From JBMYYR01 sp049609625 (lineage in GTDB: Bacteria; Bacteroidota; Bacteroidia; Flavobacteriales; CAJXXR01), in NCBI GenBank assembly GCA_049609625.1, contig JBMYYR010000010.1:1-44135 (forward strand): a stretch of 44,135 bases of DNA, written 5' to 3'. Every line of letters starts with the position of its first letter. Position 1 is the stretch's first letter. Position numbers and translations under genes: made by a program. Below the pieces are notes generated by a model. That model saw only the letters and a list, made by a program, of their open reading frames with translations. It did no database searches and had not been told where the DNA came from. Positions 16,650 through 24,332 of this stretch are shown here, one piece after another.

Positions 16650-17309
16650 TTAATGTAAGTTTTTACTGTCGGCAACAAACTGAGCTAACCCTTTGTCGGT
16701 CAGTGGGTGGTGGATTAATTTTTTGATTGCAGCCAGCGGCGTGGTCGATACATCGGCGCCAGCCAAAGCACTCTGAACCACATGCTGGACATGACGAATG
16801 GAAGCGGCAAGAATCTGTGTGTCAATCTGATAGTTATCAAAAATAGTTCGAATATCTTGAATGACTTCGATGCCATTATGTGCTATGTCGTCGAGTCTGC
16901 CGATGAAAGGCGACACATAGGTTGCGCCCGCTTTGGCAGCCAAAAGTGCCTGAGCTGAGGAGAAAATGAGTGTGCAATTCGTCGGAATGTTCTTTTTCTT
17001 GAAATAGACCAAGGCTTTCAATCCATCTTCGGTCATCGGAATTTTAACTACAATTTGCGCTTTGTTGAGTTCAAAAAGTTGCTCGCCTTCCCGAATCATT
17101 TCTTCATATTTTGTTGAAAGCACTTCGGCACTTACAGGTTTGCCAGGGCAAATAGCACAAATGGACTGATAATGCCGATGTATGGCTTCTTCGCCCTGGA
17201 TGTTTAGTTTTGCCATCAAAGATGGATTGGTCGTTACGCCGTCTAAAATACCTAAATTTTCAGCCTCTTGGATGTCTTCCAAAGCAGCGGTGTCTATAAA
17301 AATTTTCAT
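16650..17309 (-). CDS. fsa: Transaldolase / fructose-6-phosphate aldolase family enzyme (small TalC/Fsa type)
   Basis: A 219-residue single-domain aldolase beginning MKIFIDTAALEDIQEAENLG, full length for the small class. The Schiff-base lysine is K89 in VVKIPMTEDG. TTNPSLM binds sugar phosphate, and ATYVSPFIGRLDD is the C-terminal active-site strand. Two positions that separate transaldolases from fructose-6-phosphate aldolases look transaldolase-like: a Glu in VSAEVLS where Fsa has Gln, and a Phe in CTLIFSSAQ where Fsa has Tyr. So it probably exchanges dihydroxyacetone units in the pentose phosphate pathway; the symbol follows common naming. It is the first gene of a two-gene operon. Confidence 0.92.
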   Translation of the reverse strand: MKIFIDTAALEDIQEAENLGILDGVTTNPSLMAKLNIQGEEAIHRHYQSICAICPGKPVSAEVLSTKYEEMIREGEQLFELNKAQIVVKIPMTEDGLKALVYFKKKNIPTNCTLIFSSAQALLAAKAGATYVSPFIGRLDDIAHNGIEVIQDIRTIFDNYQIDTQILAASIRHVQHVVQSALAGADVSTTPLAAIKKLIHHPLTDKGLAQFVADSKNLH

Positions 17310-17314
17310 AAGAC

Positions 17315-17322
17315 CAAAGGTA
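17315..17322 (-). promoter_or_regulatory. -7 promoter box TACCTTTG, minus strand
   Basis: On the minus strand a TAnnTTTG box lies 5 bases before the ATG of the transaldolase-family gene. As with uvrB, this would give an almost leaderless transcript for the fsa-yrdC pair. Confidence 0.4.
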
Positions 17323-17411
17323 AGGATATTTCGCTAAACAGTCTCTTTAGCAACTCCTATCTTTAGTTTCGATTTGAAGATACGGTATAATTTTTGCTGT
17401 TTTTTTGAGCC

Positions 17412-18110
17412 ATGAACACAAAATTACTTCTCTACATTTCGCTCATCGCTCTACTTTCTAGCTGTACAAAATATCAATATTATTCGGTTTCCAGCACTTT
17501 GGCTCAAGAAAAAAATGGCGAATTTGTTTACGAAAACGACAGTCTTGCCATTAGCTATAGTTATGTTTATTCTGGAGATCTGCATCTCAATATTCAAAAT
17601 AAAACAAATCAGCTGATTTATATTGACTGGGAAAAATCGGCTTTATTGAAGGGCAAAAACAAAAAGGCTGAAAGAAACAACTTTACTTACAGAGTGTCTG
17701 CGCCAGAAAAACGTATTTACATTCCGCCCCATTCAAAGGTTAGTAGAATACTGGGCAAGGCATCGGTCCCAGGCTATCAAAACCTAAAATCTGGACCGAA
17801 TACAGAAAAAATCAAAACGGACTATGGAAGCCACAAACGGCACAGCTATATGGCTTCCGATTCCTTGAATTTTCATCAATCTTATCTTTATTTTTGTAAT
17901 GAAGCTCACGAGCGGTTTTCTGTTGTTCAACATCAATTTTGGGTTTCGGAAATTCTAACGAGCTACAGTAGACTGGATGCCGTCCGAAAAAACCAAATAG
18001 CGCGAGAAAAGTTGACCAAATTTGGTTATGTTTCTGCCTTTGCTTTAGCCACTGGAGTGGTTTGGGTTTGGCTTCAACTTGAAAAAGAGGCGGAAGATTC
18101 GAAAGATTAA
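17412..18110 (+). CDS. Predicted lipoprotein of unknown function
   Basis: A 232-residue protein beginning MNTKLLLYISLIALLSSC, with a clear lipobox LLSSC. The middle contains a beta-rich domain of the kind that accompanies exported ligand-binding proteins (DLHLNIQNKTNQLIYIDWEKSALL). Near the C terminus is a hydrophobic helix (FGYVSAFALATGVVWVWLQL) followed by a short charged tail, so the chain may be held at both ends. I do not recognise a characterised family. It stands alone between the divergent fsa operon and the helicase gene. Confidence 0.75.
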   Translation: MNTKLLLYISLIALLSSCTKYQYYSVSSTLAQEKNGEFVYENDSLAISYSYVYSGDLHLNIQNKTNQLIYIDWEKSALLKGKNKKAERNNFTYRVSAPEKRIYIPPHSKVSRILGKASVPGYQNLKSGPNTEKIKTDYGSHKRHSYMASDSLNFHQSYLYFCNEAHERFSVVQHQFWVSEILTSYSRLDAVRKNQIAREKLTKFGYVSAFALATGVVWVWLQLEKEAEDSKD

Positions 18111-18164
18111 AGGTTCAAAAAATAGGTTTTCAACAAACAGCAAACCAACTCCATAAATTAGTTG

Positions 18165-18172
18165 TAACTTTG
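18165..18172 (+). promoter_or_regulatory. -7 promoter box TAACTTTG for the RNA helicase gene
   Basis: A TAnnTTTG match 19 bases before the helicase ATG. No clear -33 element is seen at the usual distance. The position suits a short leader. Confidence 0.5.
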
Positions 18173-18191
18173 CCGATTAAAATTTATTTAT

Positions 18192-19964
18192 ATGGAACAC
18201 CCTTTTATGGATCTAGGGTTGAGCGAGGACATCGTTGCCGCAGTAGTTGATTTAGGTTTTGAGAAACCTTCTGAAATACAGGAAAAAGCAATCCCATTGT
18301 TGTTGGAAGAACAATCTGACATCGTTGCTTTAGCACAGACAGGAACAGGTAAAACTGCAGCGTTTTCTTTGCCATTACTAGAACGGATAAAGCCGAGCGA
18401 CGCTCATGTTCAGGCACTTATTTTATCCCCAACACGCGAATTGGCAATTCAAATCGCACGAGACATTCAGGACTATTCAAAGTACCTGAAACGAATCAAA
18501 GTAGCAACCGTCTATGGTGGAGCGAACATCTTCGAACAATCTAAAGCCATAAAGCGTGGTGCTCAAATCGTTGTAGCTACGCCTGGTCGTCTAAAAGACA
18601 TGATCAATCGTAGATTTATCTCTCTAGAACACATCGAAACGTGTGTTTTGGATGAAGCAGATGAGATGCTTAACATGGGTTTCAAAGACGATTTAGATGA
18701 AATCTTGTCGTATTGCCCAGACGAAAGAAGCACGTGGCTATTCTCGGCAACCATGCCAAGAGAAGTAGCCCGCATTGCAAAGAATTACATGCAAAATCCG
18801 ATCGAAATTACCTGTGGAACTAAAAACCAAGGTGCAAGTTCGGTAACTCATCAATATTCTATCGTCAAACCTTTCAACCGCTATGCGGCACTCAAAAGAT
18901 TAATCGATTTTGAGCCAGATATGTTCGGGATTGTCTTTTGTAGAACACGTCACGAAACACAAGATGTTGCCGAACGTTTGATTGCCGATGGCTATAATGC
19001 AGGCGCATTACACGGCGATTTGTCTCAAAACCAGAGAGATGTGGTTATGGGACATTTCAGAAAAAAACACATTCACTTTTTGGTTGCCACCGATGTGGCG
19101 GCTCGTGGAATTGATGTTAATAATGTAACACACGTTATTAATTATCAACTTCCCGAAGATGTTGAAGCCTACACACACCGTTCTGGTAGAACAGGTAGAG
19201 CAGGAAATACAGGAATTTCTTACGCCATCATTACACCAAAAGACAAAGGTAAAATTCGTCGAATTGAAGGGATTATCAAAAAGAAGTTTGAACCAACAGA
19301 CTTGCCTTCTGCCAAAGATGTAGCCGACAAGAAATTGATCAGCATTGCAGCTAAATGGAAAGATCTTGAAATTAATGACGAATTAGCCGAGAATTTCTTA
19401 CCGTATTTCAATGAAGTGTTTGAAGATGTTTCGAAAGAAGATATTCTCAAAAGATTGATTACCAAAGAAATGGAGAAGTTTTTATCGAAAGTTAAAAACG
19501 AAAACATCAACCATTCAGGTAAAGACGGCGACAGAGAACGTGGTGGCCGAAGAGATCAGAAGCGTTATTTTATCAACCTTGGAGAAAATCATGGTTTCGA
19601 CTGGATGAGTATGAAAGACTACATCCGTGAACAAACAGGCTTAGGTCAAGATGATTTACAACGTGTTGATGTGATGAATAAATTCGCTTTTTTCACGGTT
19701 CATCAATCGCATTCAGATTTAATTCTTGAACGTGTACACGGACAAAATTACGACGGTACAACCGTAAACATCGAAGAAACCAAACAAGACCGACGTCACG
19801 GAAAAGGTGGTGGAGGCGGTGGCCGAAGACGCAATGACAGCGGCGGCGGCCGAAGACGCTCTGGTGGCGGAGGCGGCGGAGACTGGTCTGGCAAAAGACG
19901 TAGCTTAGGCTCGCGCCGAGACAATCCACAATCTAGAGAACGTAGAGGAAGAAGACATTCATAG
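18192..19964 (+). CDS. deaD: DEAD-box RNA helicase, CsdA/DeaD type
   Basis: A 590-residue ATP-dependent RNA helicase. Visible motifs are the Q motif (GFEKPSEIQ), motif I AQTGTGKT (48-55), PTRELAIQ, DEAD in VLDEADEM, SAT, and motif VI HRSGRTGRAG. The C-terminal part has a DbpA/CsdA RNA-binding domain (RYFINLGENHGFDWMSMK ... FAFFTVHQSHSDLIL, about 455-535) and a Gly/Arg-rich tail from about 535. This architecture fits ribosome assembly and cold-shock helicases that unwind structured RNA. The gene has its own promoter box and terminator. Confidence 0.95.
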   Translation: MEHPFMDLGLSEDIVAAVVDLGFEKPSEIQEKAIPLLLEEQSDIVALAQTGTGKTAAFSLPLLERIKPSDAHVQALILSPTRELAIQIARDIQDYSKYLKRIKVATVYGGANIFEQSKAIKRGAQIVVATPGRLKDMINRRFISLEHIETCVLDEADEMLNMGFKDDLDEILSYCPDERSTWLFSATMPREVARIAKNYMQNPIEITCGTKNQGASSVTHQYSIVKPFNRYAALKRLIDFEPDMFGIVFCRTRHETQDVAERLIADGYNAGALHGDLSQNQRDVVMGHFRKKHIHFLVATDVAARGIDVNNVTHVINYQLPEDVEAYTHRSGRTGRAGNTGISYAIITPKDKGKIRRIEGIIKKKFEPTDLPSAKDVADKKLISIAAKWKDLEINDELAENFLPYFNEVFEDVSKEDILKRLITKEMEKFLSKVKNENINHSGKDGDRERGGRRDQKRYFINLGENHGFDWMSMKDYIREQTGLGQDDLQRVDVMNKFAFFTVHQSHSDLILERVHGQNYDGTTVNIEETKQDRRHGKGGGGGGRRRNDSGGGRRRSGGGGGGDWSGKRRSLGSRRDNPQSRERRGRRHS

Positions 19965-19981
19965 TTTTTTCTGAATTATAA

Positions 19982-20015
19982 AAAAGGAGCTTCAATTTAT
20001 TTTGAAGCTCCTTTT
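19982..20015. terminator. Intrinsic terminator after the RNA helicase gene
   Basis: A perfect 14-bp stem, AAAAGGAGCTTCAA with TTGAAGCTCCTTTT, with a six-base loop, 17 bases after the helicase stop. The flanking A and T runs make it usable in both directions. Confidence 0.92.
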
Positions 20016-20113
20016 ATTTTTGATTCGATGACATAGCGAAATTCATTAGGCGAATTATCGAAGGTTTTAACTGAGTATTTTTTCGGGGTAGCTATATTAA
20101 TTTGATCGTCCAT
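19997..20113 (-). CDS. Possible 38-aa protein on the minus strand
   Basis: A short open frame starts with ATG and reads MDDQINIATPKKYSVKTFDN, then SPNEFRYVIESKIKGASK. Its stop lies inside the loop and right arm of the helicase terminator hairpin. The composition looks protein-like, but no homologue comes to mind and no promoter is evident. It may be a remnant of a longer gene or chance. The remainder of the 19965-20381 gap holds only that terminator and the operator upstream of parD. Confidence 0.25.
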   Translation of the reverse strand: MDDQINIATPKKYSVKTFDNSPNEFRYVIESKIKGASK

Positions 20114-20352
20114 CGCCCTAATTTTGGTCTGTTTTTGTCTGCACCTAAGTCTCTTTGGCTATATTTTTTTTGAGCGCCAACAACCAAGCCCTCAAATCGC
20201 CCGAATGATCTAAACCTGAAGACAAGCTTAGTTAAAGCCCCAGCCTTGCTTGCGGGTTTTGTTGCTGTTTGTTTTGTGCTAAGAAAAAAAGATGGGGCTA
20301 TAAAAACTGAGCCAGCTTAAATCAGACATAAATTTGCTGAATTAACATTTTT

Positions 20353-20368
20353 GGTGTAATTTAGCACC
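20353..20368 (+). promoter_or_regulatory. Promoter/operator of parD: -7-like box inside a GGTG/CACC inverted repeat
   Basis: GGTG at 20353-20356 and CACC at 20365-20368 are inverted around exactly eight bases, TAATTTAG, one base off the -7 consensus. The parD ATG follows 13 bases later. Antitoxins of the ParD type repress their own operon by binding such sites, so this is a likely autoregulatory operator. Confidence 0.45.
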
Positions 20369-20381
20369 AGAAAACAAAGCT

Positions 20382-20615
20382 ATGGCAAGACAAAGTATCT
20401 CATTCACGCAGCCAAATGACGAGTGGTTGAAAAATCAAGTTGACAGCAAAGAATATTCAAGTAAAAGTGAGCTTGTAAATGACTTGATAAGGCAAGCTAG
20501 AAAACAGCAAAAACAAATTGACTGGGCAAGTTCTAAATTGGAAAAAGCTGAAAATAGCGGATTTACAAATCTAAATAAAAATCAAATTTTAGCGGAATCA
20601 AAGTCTCTAATTTAA
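20382..20615 (+). CDS. parD: ParD-family antitoxin
   Basis: A 77-residue protein with an N-terminal ribbon-helix-helix (MARQSISFTQPNDEWLKNQV, then SSKSELVNDLIRQARKQQ), as in ParD/CopG antitoxins. The disordered C-terminal half (SKLEKAENSGFTNLNKNQIL) would wrap the ParE toxin. The gene's stop shares one base with the next start (TAATG), the usual antitoxin-toxin coupling. Because the partner is truncated, this antitoxin may be an orphan or may act on a ParE encoded elsewhere. Confidence 0.85.
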   Translation: MARQSISFTQPNDEWLKNQVDSKEYSSKSELVNDLIRQARKQQKQIDWASSKLEKAENSGFTNLNKNQILAESKSLI

Positions 20616-20785
20616 TGGCAAATTATAAGTTAAGTAATGCAGCAAAAGGCGACTTAATTAGAATTCACCATTTTGGAGTGCATAAGTTCGGAATGACTCA
20701 GACAGATAAATATTTTGACACATTTTATAGCGTGAAAAATTACTGTTGGCAACAGTCGCGTTTTCAAATTTTCCGAATGGACTAA
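20615..20785 (+). pseudogene. parE: Truncated ParE toxin
   Basis: The first 38 residues (MANYKLSNAAKGDLIRIHHF, then GVHKFGMTQTDKYFDTF) match the N-terminal part of ParE toxins, which usually run to about 95-100 residues and poison DNA gyrase. After residue 38 the sequence (YSVKNYCWQQSRFQIFRMD) no longer fits the family and stops at residue 56. The catalytic/gyrase-binding C-terminal half is missing, so the protein is probably inactive. The break lies near 20730, possibly a deletion when the restriction-modification genes arrived. Confidence 0.7.
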
Positions 20786-20871
20786 AACCCAGAGCTTATT
20801 TGCGTTTTTTTTACCACCACCCGACTAAAATGAAAATTAAATTTAGTATGGCTGAATTTCAAAATGTTTAT

Positions 20872-20879
20872 TATTTTTG
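20872..20879 (+). promoter_or_regulatory. -7 promoter box TATTTTTG of the restriction-modification operon
   Basis: A perfect TAnnTTTG box 33 bases before the ATG of the HTH regulator. A TTG codon at 20877 lies inside the box, which argues against it as a start codon and in favour of ATG 20913. Confidence 0.55.
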
Positions 20880-20912
20880 TCAATCAATGACAAGTCTAAA
20901 TATTCAAGTCAA

Positions 20913-21239
20913 ATGAAACAATATTTTGGAGAGTACATAAAAAATCTAAGAACAGGAAAAGGTTTTACATTAACTCAATTAGGAGCGAAACTTGATTTAG
21001 ATTCTGCAAATCTTAGCAAAATCGAAAATGGAAAAAGAGAGTTTGATGAAAAAAGACTTGAGTTGTTAGCCTCGGTTTTTGAACTTGATATTGAAAAATT
21101 AAAAACTGAATTCTTTAGTGAACTCTTCGCTAAAAAAATATACCAAACCAATTGCTCTACAGAAGTTCTTAATGTTGCAGAAGAAAAAGTAAAATACTAT
21201 AGAGAACATAATGTAGAACAAGGAAAACTTAAATTATAA
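20913..21239 (+). CDS. XRE-family HTH regulator (controller-type) of the restriction-modification operon
   Basis: A 108-residue DNA-binding protein. The HTH spans about residues 5-60 (LRTGKGFTLTQLGAKLDLDS, then ANLSKIENGKREFDEKRLEL). The C-terminal 45 residues are helical and charged. An upstream TTG start at 20877 would add 12 residues but falls within the promoter box. It abuts the restriction enzyme gene with no gap, so it probably acts as a controller (C protein) that delays endonuclease expression when the operon enters a new cell. The binding site is not identified. Confidence 0.85.
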   Translation: MKQYFGEYIKNLRTGKGFTLTQLGAKLDLDSANLSKIENGKREFDEKRLELLASVFELDIEKLKTEFFSELFAKKIYQTNCSTEVLNVAEEKVKYYREHNVEQGKLKL

Positions 21240-24200
21240 ATGTCTCAAAGGAAACAACAATTAACCGAATTGGTAGAAAGATACCAGGTCTTCAAAAGAG
21301 AAGGGCGTTTAGGTTTAAGTTCTGAGGGAACTATAAGAACTTGGATAAATGAACTTCTTGCAATTTTTGATTGGAACGTTATGGACACGTCCCAAATACT
21401 GCAAGAAAAAGTATTGTCACTAGAAGAAAAGGAAAGGTTAGAGGAAATTGATTCAACCTCTACTCGACCAGATTACACTTTTAAAATAGGTAATCAAAAA
21501 CTTACTTTTCTTGATGCTAAAGCGGTTTCGGTAAGTATTGAAACAAGTACTTCTTCTGCCTTTCAAATTAAGTCTTATGGCTGGTCAATTCTAGCTCCTT
21601 GTTCATTTTTAACCAATTTTGAGGAATTTGCAATCTATGATTGTACTTATATTCCAAATGAATCACAATCAGCAAATCTTGGCAGAACTTATTTTAAAAT
21701 AGATGATTACATTGACAATTTTGATGTTTTAGAGAAACATCTTCTAAAATCTAATATCTTAAATGGAACTCTTGAAAAGCTTTATTCAGACACTCTTGAA
21801 AATGTAGGAAGTGTTCAAAAACTTTCTCCTGATTTAGTATTTGCTGAGCAACTTTCTAACTTTCGTTTATCTCTTGCTAAAAACATTGTAGAAAATAATA
21901 GCGACCTGATAAGCAATAATGCAGAGTTACTAGCATATCTCACGCAAGTAATTATAAATCGTATAATATTTATTAGAATTTGTGAGGCTAGAAGAATTGA
22001 AAGAGATGGCTTGCTATTAACCTTTCTGGAAAATGGGTTTTGGGCTGAATTCAAAAATTCATCTTACAATGATTTTTTTGAGCATTATGACGGACCACTT
22101 TTCAATAGAATTAATAATATTCAAGAACTAGAAATTGACAATGATGTCATTATGGAATTGATAGATTTACTCTATTATCCCTCTCCGTATAGATTTGAGG
22201 TAATTCCAACAAAGTTATTGAGTGATATTTATGAAATTTTCTTGTCTAAAAAACTAATAATTGAAAATGGAGAAGTATCCGAAAAACTAAAATTAGAATA
22301 CATCAAAACAAATGGTGCTATTAGTACGCCTCAATATTTAGTTCAAGATTTACTTAAAAGAACCATTATAAAAGAAGATTTAATTGAAAGAGGTCTTGAA
22401 AGTGTTTCTGATACAAAAATCTTAGACTTTGCTTGTGGTAGCGGAATTTTTCTAATTGAAACTTTTGATTATTTACAAGATGTATTCATCAATTACTACA
22501 AAGAAAACCCATCTCAGGAATTTAGCCATTTCTTTTTTCAAAATTCAGATTTAACCACATTAACGATAGCTGGAAAAAGACATATAATCTCAAAATGTAT
22601 TTTTGGAGTTGACATTGACCCAGAAGCGGTCGAAGTTGCTAGAATGTCTTTATCTCTTAAAGTTGTAGATAGTTCTGAGTTCTTTGAAAATTATCAAGAA
22701 ATTGGAATTTTTGGTAATCAAATTTTAAACAATGTTGGCAACAACATCAAATGTGGAAATACGCTCGTTTCAACAGATATAACCACGAAATATCCACAAT
22801 TAAATTCTGACCAAGAACAGCTTTTTAGAACAAATGCTTTTGACTACAATAGCTTAAACGGGTTTTCTGAAATATTCAGTAGCAAAGGTGGTTTTGATTA
22901 CATAGTTGGTAATCCTCCTTATGTCGAAGTAAAAAATTATAATCTAGAATATCCCTTTATGCATCAATACATAAAGGCTGAATATGAAACCACAAAAAAA
23001 GATAAGATAGACTTGTCTGTCGCATTTATAGAAAAAGGTGTTTCAATTCTTAATGAAAAAGGTAAGATAGGTTTGATTATTCAAAAGAGGTTTTTTAAAA
23101 CCAATTACGGCTATGATATTAGAGAATTTATATGTTCAAACAACCTTTTATCACAAGTTATAAATTTCAACTCAACGAAAATTTTCAAAGGCAGAATCAC
23201 CTATGTTGCCTTAATGATTTTAGATAAAAGTAAGCCGGACATAATAAATTGCTACAATGCTTCATCTGATGTTTCTGAGTTACCTTTTGAATTAAATTCC
23301 ATTCCTGAAGTAGAAAAGGAAAGTCGAAACTTCACTCAAATACAATCTTCTGATTTGAGTTCAGATTTATGGCAAATTGAAGATGCAGAAGTTTTAGATG
23401 TAAATATAAACCTACTAAAAAAGCATAGTAAGTTTGGAGATTTTGCTGTAGTAAGAGGTGGAATTCAAGCCTTATGGAATAGAGCTTACCACATAAATGT
23501 TATCTCTCTAAACGATAATGGAACTTTATCAGGAAATACACATTTAGAAGAAAATATAACATTAGAAATTGATGCGTGTCGTCCTTTAATAACCAACGAA
23601 GGATTTTATCCATTCCGTGATGATACAACTCATACCTATGTGATTTTCCCGTATGACATCATTGATGGAGAAAAAATTCAAATTCCATTTGACGAATATG
23701 AAAATCGTTATCCTTTGGTTGGAGCATATTTAAAAAGACAAGAAACATTAATAAAAGATAAAGTACAAACCAAACCTGATGATAATTGGCATCTCTACAC
23801 AAGAGAAAACAGTCACGAAAGAACCTTTGACAAAGTTCTTTTACCAATGACATCCAATGATACTTATGCAACTATCACAAAAAATCCACTTAATTATTGT
23901 GATAATGCCAATATGTATTTTATTGACCTTCCAGATAAAACAGATATAAATTTATTTGCTGTTGCTGGAATAATTAATTCTACAATCTTCTCTGTTTTAG
24001 CTAGACCTGTTGCCAATCCTCAATCTGGCGGTTATTTTAAATTCAATAAACAATTTATCGAACCGTTACCTTTTCCAAAGGAAAATTTCAATTCGAATAT
24101 CGGATTAGTAACTGAGATTTCAGTTTTAGCACAAACTATTCAGCAAACACAAGAGCAATACAAGCACTCTTCTCCAAGACAAAAGACAGTCTTAAAAGCA

Positions 24201-24332
24201 ACTTTAAGTGAATGTTGGACAAATCTTGACAGCAAAGTTTATCAACTTTATGATTTAACTGTTGACCAAATTTCCTTTTTCAATGAAAGAGGAAGAAATA
24301 TTAACCGCTTAGAAATACTTGATAGACTATGA
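21240..24332 (+). CDS. Eco57I-like type IIG restriction-modification enzyme
   Basis: A 1030-residue fusion of nuclease, N6-adenine methyltransferase and target recognition. The N-terminal nuclease has a PD-(D/E)xK site: PDY at 77-79 and DAK at 92-94 (LTFLDAKAVS). A helical connector follows. Methyltransferase motif I ILDFACGSGIFLIE lies near residue 395 and motif IV NPPY (YIVGNPPYVEVK) near 557. The C-terminal third, from about 700, is the specificity region (VVRGGIQALWNRAYHINV ...). Length and partner match Eco57I, whose enzyme is about 1000 residues and works beside a separate methyltransferase. It overlaps that partner by 4 bases. The recognition sequence cannot be predicted here. Confidence 0.93.
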   Translation: MSQRKQQLTELVERYQVFKREGRLGLSSEGTIRTWINELLAIFDWNVMDTSQILQEKVLSLEEKERLEEIDSTSTRPDYTFKIGNQKLTFLDAKAVSVSIETSTSSAFQIKSYGWSILAPCSFLTNFEEFAIYDCTYIPNESQSANLGRTYFKIDDYIDNFDVLEKHLLKSNILNGTLEKLYSDTLENVGSVQKLSPDLVFAEQLSNFRLSLAKNIVENNSDLISNNAELLAYLTQVIINRIIFIRICEARRIERDGLLLTFLENGFWAEFKNSSYNDFFEHYDGPLFNRINNIQELEIDNDVIMELIDLLYYPSPYRFEVIPTKLLSDIYEIFLSKKLIIENGEVSEKLKLEYIKTNGAISTPQYLVQDLLKRTIIKEDLIERGLESVSDTKILDFACGSGIFLIETFDYLQDVFINYYKENPSQEFSHFFFQNSDLTTLTIAGKRHIISKCIFGVDIDPEAVEVARMSLSLKVVDSSEFFENYQEIGIFGNQILNNVGNNIKCGNTLVSTDITTKYPQLNSDQEQLFRTNAFDYNSLNGFSEIFSSKGGFDYIVGNPPYVEVKNYNLEYPFMHQYIKAEYETTKKDKIDLSVAFIEKGVSILNEKGKIGLIIQKRFFKTNYGYDIREFICSNNLLSQVINFNSTKIFKGRITYVALMILDKSKPDIINCYNASSDVSELPFELNSIPEVEKESRNFTQIQSSDLSSDLWQIEDAEVLDVNINLLKKHSKFGDFAVVRGGIQALWNRAYHINVISLNDNGTLSGNTHLEENITLEIDACRPLITNEGFYPFRDDTTHTYVIFPYDIIDGEKIQIPFDEYENRYPLVGAYLKRQETLIKDKVQTKPDDNWHLYTRENSHERTFDKVLLPMTSNDTYATITKNPLNYCDNANMYFIDLPDKTDINLFAVAGIINSTIFSVLARPVANPQSGGYFKFNKQFIEPLPFPKENFNSNIGLVTEISVLAQTIQQTQEQYKHSSPRQKTVLKATLSECWTNLDSKVYQLYDLTVDQISFFNERGRNINRLEILDRL

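Noticed and set aside
20238..20303. AGCCCCA and ATGGGGCT inverted words before parD
   Set aside because: A 7-bp stem with a loop of about 50 bases is too weak to call a structure.
20743..20755. Palindrome CTGTTGGCAACAG in the parE remnant
   Set aside because: It is short, has no T-run or partner copy in the window, and could be chance.
20877..20912. TTG start giving the HTH regulator 12 extra residues
   Set aside because: The codon lies inside a perfect -7 promoter box; ATG 20913 gives a normal N terminus.
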